From assembly GCF_013364155.1 (NCBI RefSeq), contig NZ_CP054916.1:4088501-4152500 (forward strand): a DNA stretch of 64,000 nt, written 5' to 3'. Under the pieces are notes generated by a model. It was not told where the DNA came from and searched no databases. It worked only from the letters and a program-made list of their open reading frames with translations. Within the stretch, counting starts at the first letter, position 1. Each line of letters begins with the position of its first letter. This stretch comes from Streptomyces sp. NA02950 (GTDB taxonomy: Bacteria > Actinomycetota > Actinomycetes > Streptomycetales > Streptomycetaceae). Positions 36,223-44,688 of this stretch are shown here, one piece after another. A program made the position numbers and the translations under genes.

Positions 36223-38054
36223 GCGTGCGCTCCTTCGGATGGATCTGCGGGATCCGTGCCGTCGGCCTCGGGTCCCGGATCAGATTCCGGTTCACCTTCC
36301 GACTCGGGTTCGGACTCGGGTTCCGACGTCGATTCCGGTGCGGGTTCCGGTTGGTGTTCCGGCTCCGTTCCGGACGCGGGGGGTGCGTCGGCTTCGGACG
36401 CGGGGGGTGCGTCGGTCTGGAGGCGGACGGCCAGATCGGCGAGTTCCTCCGGCAGTTTTGCGGACTCGCTGCGGCCGAGCCCGGCCATCTCGACCACGGT
36501 GGTGCCGTCCTCGCCGGTCACCGCCCGCACCCACACCCGGCGGCGCTGGATGAACAGGGAGGCGGCCAGGCCCACCAGGGCGGCGACGGCGCCGATGAGG
36601 GCGCCCTCGTTACCGGGCTTGTGCGAAACCTGGAAGCTGGCCCACTCCCTGATCCCCTCGAACTTCAGCGAGCCTTGGCCGTTCGGCAGCTTCATGGTGT
36701 CGCCGACCGCGAGCGCGCGGGCGTACTTGGTCTTGCCGTCGGACTCCATGAACTGCTTCATCCGCGACTTGTCCAGCTGGTACACGCTCTGCGGAGTGCC
36801 CCCGTTGATGCCGAGGCTGCCGTGGTAGGCGGTGAGCACCAGCGTCGGGTTGTCCAGCGCCGGGAAGACGGAGAACATCCCCTGGCTGCGTACCCAGGTG
36901 GGCAGGAACTGCCCCTGGAAGGCGATTTGATCCTTTTTGCCTGCCTTGTTGCGGTAGTCGGGGACCTTGATCACCATGCTTTCGGTGAGGTTGGCCCCGT
37001 CGATCGGCAGACCGGGCACCGGCCCCTTGTAGGCGACCTCGCCCTCCCCGTCCCTGACGCTGACCACCGGTGCGTAGCCGTGGTTCAGCAGATAGACCTT
37101 GTAACCGGAGATCTCGAGCGGCTCATTGACCTTGATCCGGGTCTTGCGCTCGGGGCCGTCCGCGCCCTCCCAGTACGTCACGTCCGCGTTGAAGGTGCGC
37201 GGGGTGCGCATCTGCGGACCGCTGCGCTCGTAGGTCGCGGTGAAGCGGTCCAGCTGGAAACGGAAGGGGGCCAGATCGTCGCTGTTGAACAGCTGGCCCG
37301 ACTTGATGTCGTCGTAGCTCGTCAAGCTGTTGCTGAAGCCGTCGCCCTCCACGACCAGCTTGCTGCCCTCGACCTTCCACAGCTGGCCCGCGGCGAAGGA
37401 CACCAGCAGCACGATCAGCGCGATGTGGAAGAGGAGGTTGCCCACCTCGCGCAGATAGCCCTTCTCCGCGGCGACCGCGTCATCCGAGCTCTCGGTGCGG
37501 AAGCGGCGCCCTTTCATGATCCGCCGGGCGGCCCGGAGCACCTGCTCCGGCTCGGCGTCGGTACGCCAGGTGGTGTACGCCGGAAGCCGGGTGAGGCGGC
37601 GCGGGGCACCCGGTGGACGGCCGCGCAGCTGGCCGATGAACTGCCAGGTGCGCGGCACGATGCAGCCGATGAGCGAGATGAACAGCAGGAGGTAGATCGC
37701 CGAGAACCACACCGAGCTGTAGACGTGGAACAGCTGGAGCTTCTCGTAGATCGGCGTCAGCGTCGGGTGCTTGTCCTTGAAGGCCTGGACCTTGAGCACA
37801 TCGATGCTGGTCTGCGGGATCAGCGAACCGGGGATCGCGCCGAGCGAGAGCAGGAAGAGCAGCAGCAGGGCGACCCGCATCGAGGTCAGCTGGCGCCAGA
37901 ACCACCGCGCCCAGCCCAGCAGCCCCAGCGAGGGGAGGGCGATCTCCTCGGAGGGCGCCGTGGACAGCTGCGAGCCCGCCGCGCCGAGTTCACTCTCCTC
38001 GGCGCCGGCGCCGGCCGCCTTGTCGGCCGCCGTGTCGGTATCGGTGGTGGACAT
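36219..38054 (-). CDS. resB: Cytochrome c biogenesis protein ResB
   Basis: ResB is the partner of CcsB in haem delivery and apocytochrome ligation. It has 611 residues with three N-terminal helices (RVALLLLFLLSLGAIPGSLIPQ, IYLLLFISLIGCIVPRTWQF, GNLLFHIALIVLLVSFAAGQ), a large extracytoplasmic beta-rich domain, and a final helix (ALIGAVAALVGLAASLFIQRR). The last 75 residues are an acidic Glu/Ser/Pro repeat tail, which is unlikely to fold. The start lies three bases after the ccdA stop. Confidence 0.93.
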   Translation of the reverse strand: MSTTDTDTAADKAAGAGAEESELGAAGSQLSTAPSEEIALPSLGLLGWARWFWRQLTSMRVALLLLFLLSLGAIPGSLIPQTSIDVLKVQAFKDKHPTLTPIYEKLQLFHVYSSVWFSAIYLLLFISLIGCIVPRTWQFIGQLRGRPPGAPRRLTRLPAYTTWRTDAEPEQVLRAARRIMKGRRFRTESSDDAVAAEKGYLREVGNLLFHIALIVLLVSFAAGQLWKVEGSKLVVEGDGFSNSLTSYDDIKSGQLFNSDDLAPFRFQLDRFTATYERSGPQMRTPRTFNADVTYWEGADGPERKTRIKVNEPLEISGYKVYLLNHGYAPVVSVRDGEGEVAYKGPVPGLPIDGANLTESMVIKVPDYRNKAGKKDQIAFQGQFLPTWVRSQGMFSVFPALDNPTLVLTAYHGSLGINGGTPQSVYQLDKSRMKQFMESDGKTKYARALAVGDTMKLPNGQGSLKFEGIREWASFQVSHKPGNEGALIGAVAALVGLAASLFIQRRRVWVRAVTGEDGTTVVEMAGLGRSESAKLPEELADLAVRLQTDAPPASEADAPPASGTEPEHQPEPAPESTSEPESEPESEGEPESDPGPEADGTDPADPSEGAHA

Positions 38055-38057
38055 CGA

Positions 38058-38822
38058 TCAGATCCCAACGTTGAAGCCCGCGGCCCAGCCTTGCATTTCG
38101 CCCATCATGGTGTCCCAGACACCGGTGAGCATCAGCACCCCCAGGGTGATCAGCAGCCCGCCACCGGCCCGCATCACCCAGACGTAGTGCCGCTTGACCC
38201 AGCCGAAGGCGCCCAGCGTGCGGCGGTAGGCGAGGGCCACCGCTATGAACGGCAGCCCCAGACCCAGACAGTAGGCGGCGACCAGCAGCGCGCCGCGCCC
38301 CGCTGTCCCCTCTTGGATCGCCAGGAAGCTGGCGGCGCTGAGCGTCGGCCCCAGACACGGCGTCCATCCGACGCCGAACAGGACCCCCAGCACCGGTGCG
38401 CCCGCCAGCCCCATCGTGGGCTTGATGTGGAAGCGGAACTCCCGCTGCCCGAAACCCTTCAGCACGCCCATGAAGGCCAGGCCCAGCACGATGGTGACCA
38501 CCCCGAGGACCTTGCTCAGGGTCTCCCGGTGCGCCTGGAGGTCATTGCCGAAGTTGCCGAAGAGGGCCCCACCGGAGACGAAGACCGCGCTGAACCCGAG
38601 CACGAACAGCGAGGCGCCCGCGAGCATCCGGCCGCGCCGCGCCTCGGCGAGATCGGCGCCGGTGATCCCCGTGACGTACGACATATAGCCCGGTACCAGC
38701 GGCAGCACACAGGGGGAGAAGAAGGAGACCAGTCCAGCGAAGATCGCGATCGGCAGGGAGACCAGCAGTCCCCCGGTCATGACGGTCTCGTTGTATCCGG
38801 CGACGGCGGCGAGTGTGCTCAC
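38058..38822 (-). CDS. ccdA: Thiol-disulfide transporter CcdA
   Basis: CcdA passes reducing equivalents from cytoplasmic thioredoxin to ResA across the membrane. Six helices are visible, with the redox cysteines in VSFFSPCVLPLVPGYMSYVTG and GVGWTPCLGPTLSAA. I prefer the GTG at 38820-38822, nine bases after GGAGAA; the GTG three codons earlier overlaps the resA stop but has its ribosome site too close. The length is 254 residues. Confidence 0.92.
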   Translation of the reverse strand: MSTLAAVAGYNETVMTGGLLVSLPIAIFAGLVSFFSPCVLPLVPGYMSYVTGITGADLAEARRGRMLAGASLFVLGFSAVFVSGGALFGNFGNDLQAHRETLSKVLGVVTIVLGLAFMGVLKGFGQREFRFHIKPTMGLAGAPVLGVLFGVGWTPCLGPTLSAASFLAIQEGTAGRGALLVAAYCLGLGLPFIAVALAYRRTLGAFGWVKRHYVWVMRAGGGLLITLGVLMLTGVWDTMMGEMQGWAAGFNVGI

Positions 38823-38827
38823 GGAGC

Positions 38828-39445
38828 TCACTTCTCCGCGATCAGCGGGTCGAGCATCTTGCGGAGCCGCTCCTCGCTCAGCGCGGTGAGCGTCCGGGCC
38901 GCGATCTTGCCGTCCCGGTCCAGGACGATCGTCGACGGGATGGCCTGCGGGTTGAGGCTGCCCTTGGGGAAGCGCAGCATCAGCTTCCCCATCGGGTCGT
39001 ACAGGCTCGGGTACTCGACGCCGAAATCCTGCTCGAACCTGCGAGCGGGGGCCTGGTCGGAGTCACGCGTGTTGATCCCCACGAACTGCACGCCGTCGCC
39101 TTTGGTGTCCTTCGCGACCTTGGCGAGATTCGGCGCCTCCGCCCGGCACGGCGCACACCACGAGCCCCAGACGTTCAGGACAACGATCTTGCCCTTGTAG
39201 TCGGCCACATCGAGCCGCTTGTCCTCGAGGGTCTTCCCCGACAGCTCGGGAGCGTCGGCGCGCTTCCCCCGGGGAACGGTGTCCACGCCGCCCTTGCCCT
39301 GGACGAACTTGGTGTCGGAGGAGCCGCCCGAGGTGCCGCCGGAGCCGCAGGCGGTAAGGGTCAGCGCGGCAACCACGGCCCCAGTGGCCAGCACGGTTGC
39401 GCGACGGCGGGTCGCGAGGCGCCGAGGGGCGCGGCAGGCACTCAT
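38828..39445 (-). CDS. resA: Lipoprotein thiol-disulfide oxidoreductase ResA
   Basis: ResA keeps the haem-binding cysteines of apocytochrome c reduced. The 205-residue protein has a lipoprotein signal (lipobox LTAC, Cys33) and a thioredoxin fold. The active site is WGSWCAPCRAEAPNLAKVAKD (CAPC), and the cis-proline loop is QAIPSTIVLDRDGKI. The ATG at 39443-39445 has only a weak ribosome site. It is first in the resA-ccdA-resB-ccsB operon. Confidence 0.93.
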   Translation of the reverse strand: MSACRAPRRLATRRRATVLATGAVVAALTLTACGSGGTSGGSSDTKFVQGKGGVDTVPRGKRADAPELSGKTLEDKRLDVADYKGKIVVLNVWGSWCAPCRAEAPNLAKVAKDTKGDGVQFVGINTRDSDQAPARRFEQDFGVEYPSLYDPMGKLMLRFPKGSLNPQAIPSTIVLDRDGKIAARTLTALSEERLRKMLDPLIAEK

Positions 39446-39564
39446 GTGAAAAGTTTCGCATGGACCTTTTGGGGATCTTCGCCACCCCCCTTGGCCCCCC
39501 GCGGCCCGGGCCGACGGCGGCCGACGGCACGGCCGGTGGCCGACGGCACGGCGGCCAGTGGCCG

Positions 39565-40746
39565 TCAGCGGCCGTTCGCCCGCCAGGTCTCGCCCACCTG
39601 GTACGAACGCAGCTCGTCCAGCACCGCCGGGTCCTGGGCGTCCAGCCAGTCCGTGAACTGCTTGAAGGAGACCAGCCGCACATCCTTGTGCTTCTCGTCC
39701 GCCATATGCTTCAGCGCCTCTTCGACGGCATCCATATAGATTCCGCCGTTCCACTCCTCGAAGTGATTTCCGATGAACAGCGGCGCGCGATTGGTCTCAT
39801 AGGCGCGCCGGAATCCGCCTATGTAGGCGTCGGTGGCCTGCTTGCGCCAGCGCGGGTAGTTCACGGGCGGCGCCTTCGTGGAATTCCGCGACTGGTTGGC
39901 CAGGATGTTGTAGTCCATCGAGAGCACTTCGAAGGAGTGCCCGGGAAAAGGAATCTGCTGCAACGGGAAGTCCCACAGTCCCTGCTTCTTCGACGGCCAC
40001 ACCTGCTTGCCCCCGGGCGAGCTGGCGTCATAGCGCCAGCCCAGTTTCCGGGCCGTCGGCAGCAGATTCTCCTGGCCCTTCAGACACGGGGTCCGGCCGC
40101 CGATCAGCTCCTTGTGGTAGTCGAACGGCAGCGGATCGAGGTCCGTGAAGCCGGTGTTCGTCCGCCATTTCGTGACAAAGGACACAGCCTGGTCGATCTC
40201 GGACCTCCACTGGGCGGGCGTCCAGCGCTCGACCGAACCGCTTCCGGCGCAGAAGTGGCCGTTGAAGTGGGTGCCGATCTCATGGCCCTCCAGCCATGCC
40301 TTCCGCACGTTCTCCAGCGTCGCCCGGATGTGCCCATCGGTGAGATAGCCGATGTCGGAGGCGCCGACCGGGTTGTTCGGCGGCCGGTACATCGACTTCT
40401 TCGACTCCGGCAGACAGTAGATGCCGGAGAGGAAGAAGGTCATGGTCGCGCCGTGGTCCTTGGCCAGCTTGCGGAACCGCGGGAAGAGACCGTTGCCGAC
40501 CTCTCCCGCGCCGTCCCACGAGAAGACCACGAACTGCGGCGGCTTCTGGCCCCGTTCCAGCCGCTCCGGCTTCGGGTCCTTCGGCCGCTGGACGCCCCGC
40601 GAGGTCGAACCGTCACCGATCGGCTTCGCCTGCCGCGTCTCCCGCGGCTTCGGACTCCCGCCCGATGAGGAGCAGCCGGCGACGGCCAGTGACGCCACCG
40701 CTCCCGCACCAAGACCGAGGATCCCCCTCCGGCTGACCTCACGCAT
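39565..40746 (-). CDS. Tat-exported polysaccharide deacetylase-like lipoprotein
   Basis: The 393-residue product begins with a twin-arginine signal (SRRGILGLGAGAVASLAVAGC), whose final Cys fits a lipobox. The rest resembles a NodB-type carbohydrate esterase: FVVFSWDGAGE replaces the usual TFDDG, HEIGTHFNGHFC supplies a His pair near residue 170, and FIGNHFEEWNGGIY lies near the end. The metal triad is altered, so catalysis is uncertain. GAGGACG lies just before the ATG at 40744-40746. Confidence 0.8.
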   Translation of the reverse strand: MREVSRRGILGLGAGAVASLAVAGCSSSGGSPKPRETRQAKPIGDGSTSRGVQRPKDPKPERLERGQKPPQFVVFSWDGAGEVGNGLFPRFRKLAKDHGATMTFFLSGIYCLPESKKSMYRPPNNPVGASDIGYLTDGHIRATLENVRKAWLEGHEIGTHFNGHFCAGSGSVERWTPAQWRSEIDQAVSFVTKWRTNTGFTDLDPLPFDYHKELIGGRTPCLKGQENLLPTARKLGWRYDASSPGGKQVWPSKKQGLWDFPLQQIPFPGHSFEVLSMDYNILANQSRNSTKAPPVNYPRWRKQATDAYIGGFRRAYETNRAPLFIGNHFEEWNGGIYMDAVEEALKHMADEKHKDVRLVSFKQFTDWLDAQDPAVLDELRSYQVGETWRANGR

Positions 40747-40942
40747 AACGTCCTCAATTCGCACTCGCCGTACTGGTTGTCCGGGGTAGCGGACAACCAT
40801 GGAGATGGCGAGACGAATAGCGGGGTTCCGAAGGGGCGCGATCAATTACACAAGCGACACATTGTCCTCAAGTGATTACCGCGCGTTGGAACCGATGCGC
40901 GGGCAGAACCGTCTGGGATGTTATGCGCGTGTCATGAGTGGA

Positions 40943-41014
40943 CCACTCGGGGATCCACTCGGGGATCCACTCGGGGATCCGCTCGGAGATCCACTCAGGG
41001 ATCCACTCAGGGAT
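40943..41014. repeat. Six 12-bp tandem repeats (CCACTCGGGGAT)
   Basis: Six units follow each other without gaps; units four to six carry one or two substitutions. The array lies in the gap between the histidine phosphatase and the deacetylase. One open frame on the plus strand would read repeated Leu-Gly-Asp-Pro, but it has no ribosome site or family support, so I treat the array as noncoding. Confidence 0.85.
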
Positions 41015-41035
41015 CGAGTGTGAACCACGCGTGGA

Positions 41036-41734
41036 TCATGCACCGAACCCCTTGGACGCCCCTTTCACCGGCTTGGCGCCCGTCAGCAGATGAGCCGGAA
41101 CAAGATCGCGGGCCGGTTCGCTGTAGCCCACGGACACGATCTGGTCACCGCGGTAGGTGAAGCTGGTGAGGCTCGCCAGCGTGCACTGCCGCCTGCGCGG
41201 GTCGTGCCACAGCCGCCGCCGCTCCACGAAGCTGCGCACGATCCAGATCGGCAGCTGGTGGCTGACGCAGACCGCCTCGTGCCCGCGTGCCGCGTCCCGC
41301 GCCGCACCCAGCGCCGCCATCATCCGCACCACCTGGTCGATGTACGGCTCGCCCCAGGAGGGGCGGAAGGGGTTGGTCAGATGGCGCCAGTTGGCGGGCT
41401 TGCGCAGGGCCCCGTCGCCCACGCCGAAGGTCTTGCCCTCGAAGACGTTCGCGGCCTCGATCAGCCGCCGGTCCGACGCCACGTCCAGGCCGTGCGCCTT
41501 GGCGATCGGCGTCGCCGTCTCCTGCGCCCGCTCCAGCGGAGAGGCGACCACATGCGTGATGTCACGGTCGGTCAGGTGCTCGGCGACCCGGTCGGCCATC
41601 CGGCGGCCCAGTTCGGACAGGTGGTACCCGGGCAGCCGTCCGTACAGCACACCCTTGGGGTTCTCCACCTCCCCGTGGCGCATCACATGGACGACGGTGA
41701 TCTCGTTCTCGCTCTGAGTCATGTCACCCATCAT
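41036..41734 (-). CDS. Histidine phosphatase family protein
   Basis: This phosphoglycerate-mutase-like phosphatase has 232 residues. The catalytic RHG motif is [30 protein letters not shown] (His near residue 19), [17 protein letters not shown] carries the second Arg, and [15 protein letters not shown] the second His. Substrate unknown. Its first ATG overlaps the hemL stop (ATGA), so it is translated with hemL. Confidence 0.9.
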   Translation of the reverse strand: MMGDMTQSENEITVVHVMRHGEVENPKGVLYGRLPGYHLSELGRRMADRVAEHLTDRDITHVVASPLERAQETATPIAKAHGLDVASDRRLIEAANVFEGKTFGVGDGALRKPANWRHLTNPFRPSWGEPYIDQVVRMMAALGAARDAARGHEAVCVSHQLPIWIVRSFVERRRLWHDPRRRQCTLASLTSFTYRGDQIVSVGYSEPARDLVPAHLLTGAKPVKGASKGFGA

Positions 41735-43047
41735 TCAGACGCCTCGGCGGCGGCCCGCGCCGCCCCCGGCAGAGCCGCGGCCACCCGCTCCAGCGCCCGG
41801 TCGTCATGGGCCGTGGAGACGAACCACGACTCGAAGGCGGACGGCGGCAGATACACACCCTGCGACAGCATCGAGTGGAAGAACGCGGTGAAGCGGAACG
41901 CCTCCTGCGCCTTGGCCTTCTCGTAGTCGGTGACATCCTCACCGGTGAAGAAGACCGAGAACATGTTGCCCGCGACCTGCAAGCGGTGCTCGACACCCTC
42001 CTTGGCGAGCGCCTCCGTCACCAGCGCCCGCAGCCGCTCGGAGAACGCGTCGACCTTCGCGTACGCCGCGTCGTCCAGCAGCCGCAGCTGCGCCACCCCG
42101 GCGGCCGTCGCGACCGGGTTCCCGGACAGGGTGCCCGCCTGGTAGACCGGTCCGGCCGGAGCCAGCCGGGCCATGATGTCGGCGCGCCCGCCGAAGGCCG
42201 CGGCCGGGAAGCCGCCGCCCATCACCTTGCCGAAGGTCATCAGGTCCGGCACCACGCCGTCCAGGCCGAACCAGCCCGCCCGGGAGACCCGGAAGCCGGT
42301 CATGACCTCGTCGGAGATGTACAGCGCGCCGTTCTCCGCGCACAGCCGCTTCAGGTCGGCGTTGAACCCCGGCAGCGGCGGCACCACGCCCATGTTGCCC
42401 GGCGACGCCTCGGTGATCACACAGGCGATCTCCCCCGGGTGCGCGGCGAACGCCTCCCGCACCGCCTGAAGGTCGTTGTACGGCAGTACGACGGTCTCCC
42501 CCGCCTGCGCGCCCGTCACCCCCGGAGTGTCCGGCAGCCCGAAGGTCGCCACCCCGGACCCGGCCGCCGCCAGCAGCGCGTCCACATGCCCGTGGTAGCA
42601 CCCGGCGAACTTGATCACCTTGGCCCGGCCGGTGAAGCCGCGGGCCAGCCGGATCGCCGACATCGTCGCCTCGGTGCCCGACGACACCAGACGCACCTGC
42701 TCGACCGGCCCGACCCGGCCCACGATCTCCTCGGCGAGCTCCACCTCGCCCTCACCGGGCGTACCGAACGACGTACCGCGTGCGACCGCGGCCTGCACGG
42801 CCGCCGTGACCTCGGGGTGGGAATGGCCGAGGATCATCGGTCCCCACGAACACACGAGGTCGACATACTCCCTTCCATCGGCATCCGTGAGGTACGGACC
42901 ATCACCGGACACCATGAATCGGGGCGTACCTCCCACGGCGCGGAAGGCCCGCACCGGAGAGTTCACGCCCCCGGGTGTCACGACCGCCGCGCGATCGAAA
43001 AGCATCTGCGAAACTGGGGCTGCGTACGGATAGCTCACGCAAGCCAT
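41731..43047 (-). CDS. hemL: Glutamate-1-semialdehyde 2,1-aminomutase
   Basis: HemL converts glutamate-1-semialdehyde to 5-aminolevulinate in the C5 haem pathway. It is a 438-residue class III aminotransferase. Visible blocks are [67 protein letters not shown] and the PLP lysine in [20 protein letters not shown]. The ATG at 43045-43047 is used; a GTG three codons later (VSYPYAAP) is equally possible. It is separate from hemC/D/B at the right end. Confidence 0.96.
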   Translation of the reverse strand: MACVSYPYAAPVSQMLFDRAAVVTPGGVNSPVRAFRAVGGTPRFMVSGDGPYLTDADGREYVDLVCSWGPMILGHSHPEVTAAVQAAVARGTSFGTPGEGEVELAEEIVGRVGPVEQVRLVSSGTEATMSAIRLARGFTGRAKVIKFAGCYHGHVDALLAAAGSGVATFGLPDTPGVTGAQAGETVVLPYNDLQAVREAFAAHPGEIACVITEASPGNMGVVPPLPGFNADLKRLCAENGALYISDEVMTGFRVSRAGWFGLDGVVPDLMTFGKVMGGGFPAAAFGGRADIMARLAPAGPVYQAGTLSGNPVATAAGVAQLRLLDDAAYAKVDAFSERLRALVTEALAKEGVEHRLQVAGNMFSVFFTGEDVTDYEKAKAQEAFRFTAFFHSMLSQGVYLPPSAFESWFVSTAHDDRALERVAAALPGAARAAAEASE

Positions 43048-43277
43048 GTTGTCAGAGGCTTACGGAGTCCTGCCGTGGGGCGTTTCACCGCTCCGGTGCG
43101 GGGGAGGTCTCTCTCACATTGATCGGGTTGCGCGGTAGTGGCCGCGAGTGGTCGGGTGGAGATATGCATCGCGGTGGCGAACTGGGTGAAGGGACTGACG
43201 ACCGAGGCCCCGAGCGCGCCCGCCCCGGACGCCATCGGCGAGATGACGCGGGCAGGGCAAGCAGAAGCGGGGGCCGC

Positions 43278-43712
43278 ATGGGGGTGACCTACAAGTACTT
43301 CGGTGCGCCCGACGGGGCCACCGCGGCCAGGGTCCCCATCTCCATGCGCCCCGAGGAACTCGGCGGCGACGAGCTCGGCCACGGCATGTTCACCAAGATC
43401 AAGCCGGAGACGGTGGCCGCGATGGTCCTCACCGGCATCGAGGGTGTCCCCCTCCACAAGGTCCCCCCGCTCGAACTGGTCGTCCTCCACCCCGACTACG
43501 CCGTCGTCAAGCTCCCGATGACCGTGGTCGACCCCCTGCGCGGCGTAGGCGAAGAAGCCGTCGGCGCCGCCGCCTTCATCTGGTCCACCGTCCCCGACCG
43601 CGGCGGCCCCCGCGACGCGTTCAACGTCTACCAACTGCTGCACGAGTGGCAGGACTTCTCGCACCGGCTGCACGAGGCGGGCCACCAGCCGTACTGCCTG
43701 GTGTGGCCGTGA
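43278..43712 (+). CDS. Conserved hypothetical protein, 144 aa
   Basis: The product begins MGVTYKYFGAPDGATAARVP and is soluble, with no signal or membrane helix. It contains the phrases GIEGVPLHKVPPLELVVLHPDYAVVKLP and NVYQLLHEWQDFSHRLHEAG. I do not recognise the fold. Codon use is normal for the genus. It diverges from hemL and precedes the aminotransferase gene on the same strand. Confidence 0.7.
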   Translation: MGVTYKYFGAPDGATAARVPISMRPEELGGDELGHGMFTKIKPETVAAMVLTGIEGVPLHKVPPLELVVLHPDYAVVKLPMTVVDPLRGVGEEAVGAAAFIWSTVPDRGGPRDAFNVYQLLHEWQDFSHRLHEAGHQPYCLVWP

Positions 43713-43817
43713 GCCCTCGATGAGGTGGAGGGTCCTCCATCCGGTTGCCACCGATGTGACGTGCTGACGTCGCCGGGTGCGCGGGCACTCCGCGTCGAGT
43801 CCCTCCGCGGGGTGGAT

Positions 43818-44624
43818 ATGAGCAGGTATGTCGTTCAGCGCAATGGGATGGCGGCGTCCGTCGAGGACCTGGCGCCGCTCGCGTTCGCGGGGTACGCCCA
43901 CTTCACCGCCGTGCAGGTGCGTGAGGGCGGGGTACGGGGGCTCGATCTCCATCTGCGGCGGTTGCGCACGGGCTCGGAGGAGATGTTCGGGACGGCGCTG
44001 CCGGACGAACGGGTGCGCGGGCTGCTGCGGACCGCGCTGGACGCGGGTGGTGCGGCCGATGTCTCGCTGCGGGCCACCGTGTACTCACCGATGGGCGGGG
44101 TCACCGCGGACGGGTCCGGTGCCGAGCTCGATGTGCTGGTGCGTACGGGGCCGGTGTCGACCGCGCCCGCGGGGCCGCTGGCCGTGGAGGCCGTCGAGTA
44201 CGAGCGGGTCCTCCCGGCGGTGAAGCACGTGGGTGAGGTGGCCAAGATGTACTACCCGCGGCAGGCCGTGCAGCACGGCTTCGACGACGCCGTCTTCGTC
44301 GACCGCCGGGGGCGGCTCAGCGAGGGGTCGATCTGGAACCTGGCCTTCTGGGACGGCTCCGCGGTGGTCTGGCCGGTGGCCGAGATGCTGGGCGGGGTGA
44401 CGATGGGCATCGTCCGGCGTCAGCTGGAGCGGCTCGGGGCGCCGCAGCGGGACGCGGAGATCACTCTCGCCGATGTGCCGGGGCTGGCCGGGGCCGTGGT
44501 CATGAACTCCTGGACGCCGGGGGTCGCGGTGCACCGCATCGACGACACGGCCGTGCCCGAGGCGCCGACCTTCGTGGAGCTGCTGCACCGGGCCTACGAG
44601 GCCGAGCCGCTCACCTCGCCGTGA
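43818..44624 (+). CDS. Aminotransferase class IV family protein
   Basis: The 268-residue product belongs to fold-type IV PLP enzymes (branched-chain aminotransferase, D-amino acid aminotransferase, ADC lyase). It has DLHLRRLRTGSEEMF early, VLPAVKHVGEVAKMYYPRQA around the expected PLP lysine, and FDDAVFVDRRGRLSEGSIWNLAF, the typical EGS..N block. The match to ADC lyase (PabC) is not strong enough to assign it. GGGGTGG precedes the ATG at 43818. Confidence 0.82.
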   Translation: MSRYVVQRNGMAASVEDLAPLAFAGYAHFTAVQVREGGVRGLDLHLRRLRTGSEEMFGTALPDERVRGLLRTALDAGGAADVSLRATVYSPMGGVTADGSGAELDVLVRTGPVSTAPAGPLAVEAVEYERVLPAVKHVGEVAKMYYPRQAVQHGFDDAVFVDRRGRLSEGSIWNLAFWDGSAVVWPVAEMLGGVTMGIVRRQLERLGAPQRDAEITLADVPGLAGAVVMNSWTPGVAVHRIDDTAVPEAPTFVELLHRAYEAEPLTSP

Positions 44625-44631
44625 GGCCCTG

Positions 44632-44680
44632 CCGTTCATGACGCCCGGCCGGGGTCGCCCCGGCCGGGCGTCATGAACGG
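44632..44680. terminator. Perfect 23-bp stem, two-way terminator
   Basis: The arm 44632-44654 (starting CCGTTCATGACGCCCGG) pairs base for base with 44658-44680 over a TCG loop. It sits seven bases after the aminotransferase stop and eight bases after the end of the converging PepSY gene, so it should stop transcription from both sides. Confidence 0.9.
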
Positions 44681-44688
44681 TGTCGCGC

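Noticed and set aside
36225..39200. Open frame of nearly 1000 codons antisense to resB and ccdA
   Set aside because: It is an artefact of GC-rich codons on the other strand. The minus-strand genes have clear families, ribosome sites and coupled starts.
39565..40746. Active NodB-type peptidoglycan deacetylase
   Set aside because: The usual metal-binding Asp-Asp motif is changed to SWDGAGE, so I call it deacetylase-like only.
40799..41023. Small gene encoding LGDP repeats
   Set aside because: There is no ribosome site, the upstream sequence is not codon-biased, and the repeat explains the open frame.
43818..44624. 4-amino-4-deoxychorismate lyase (pabC)
   Set aside because: Fold type IV is clear, but no residue pattern or pabA/pabB neighbour separates it from other class IV aminotransferases.
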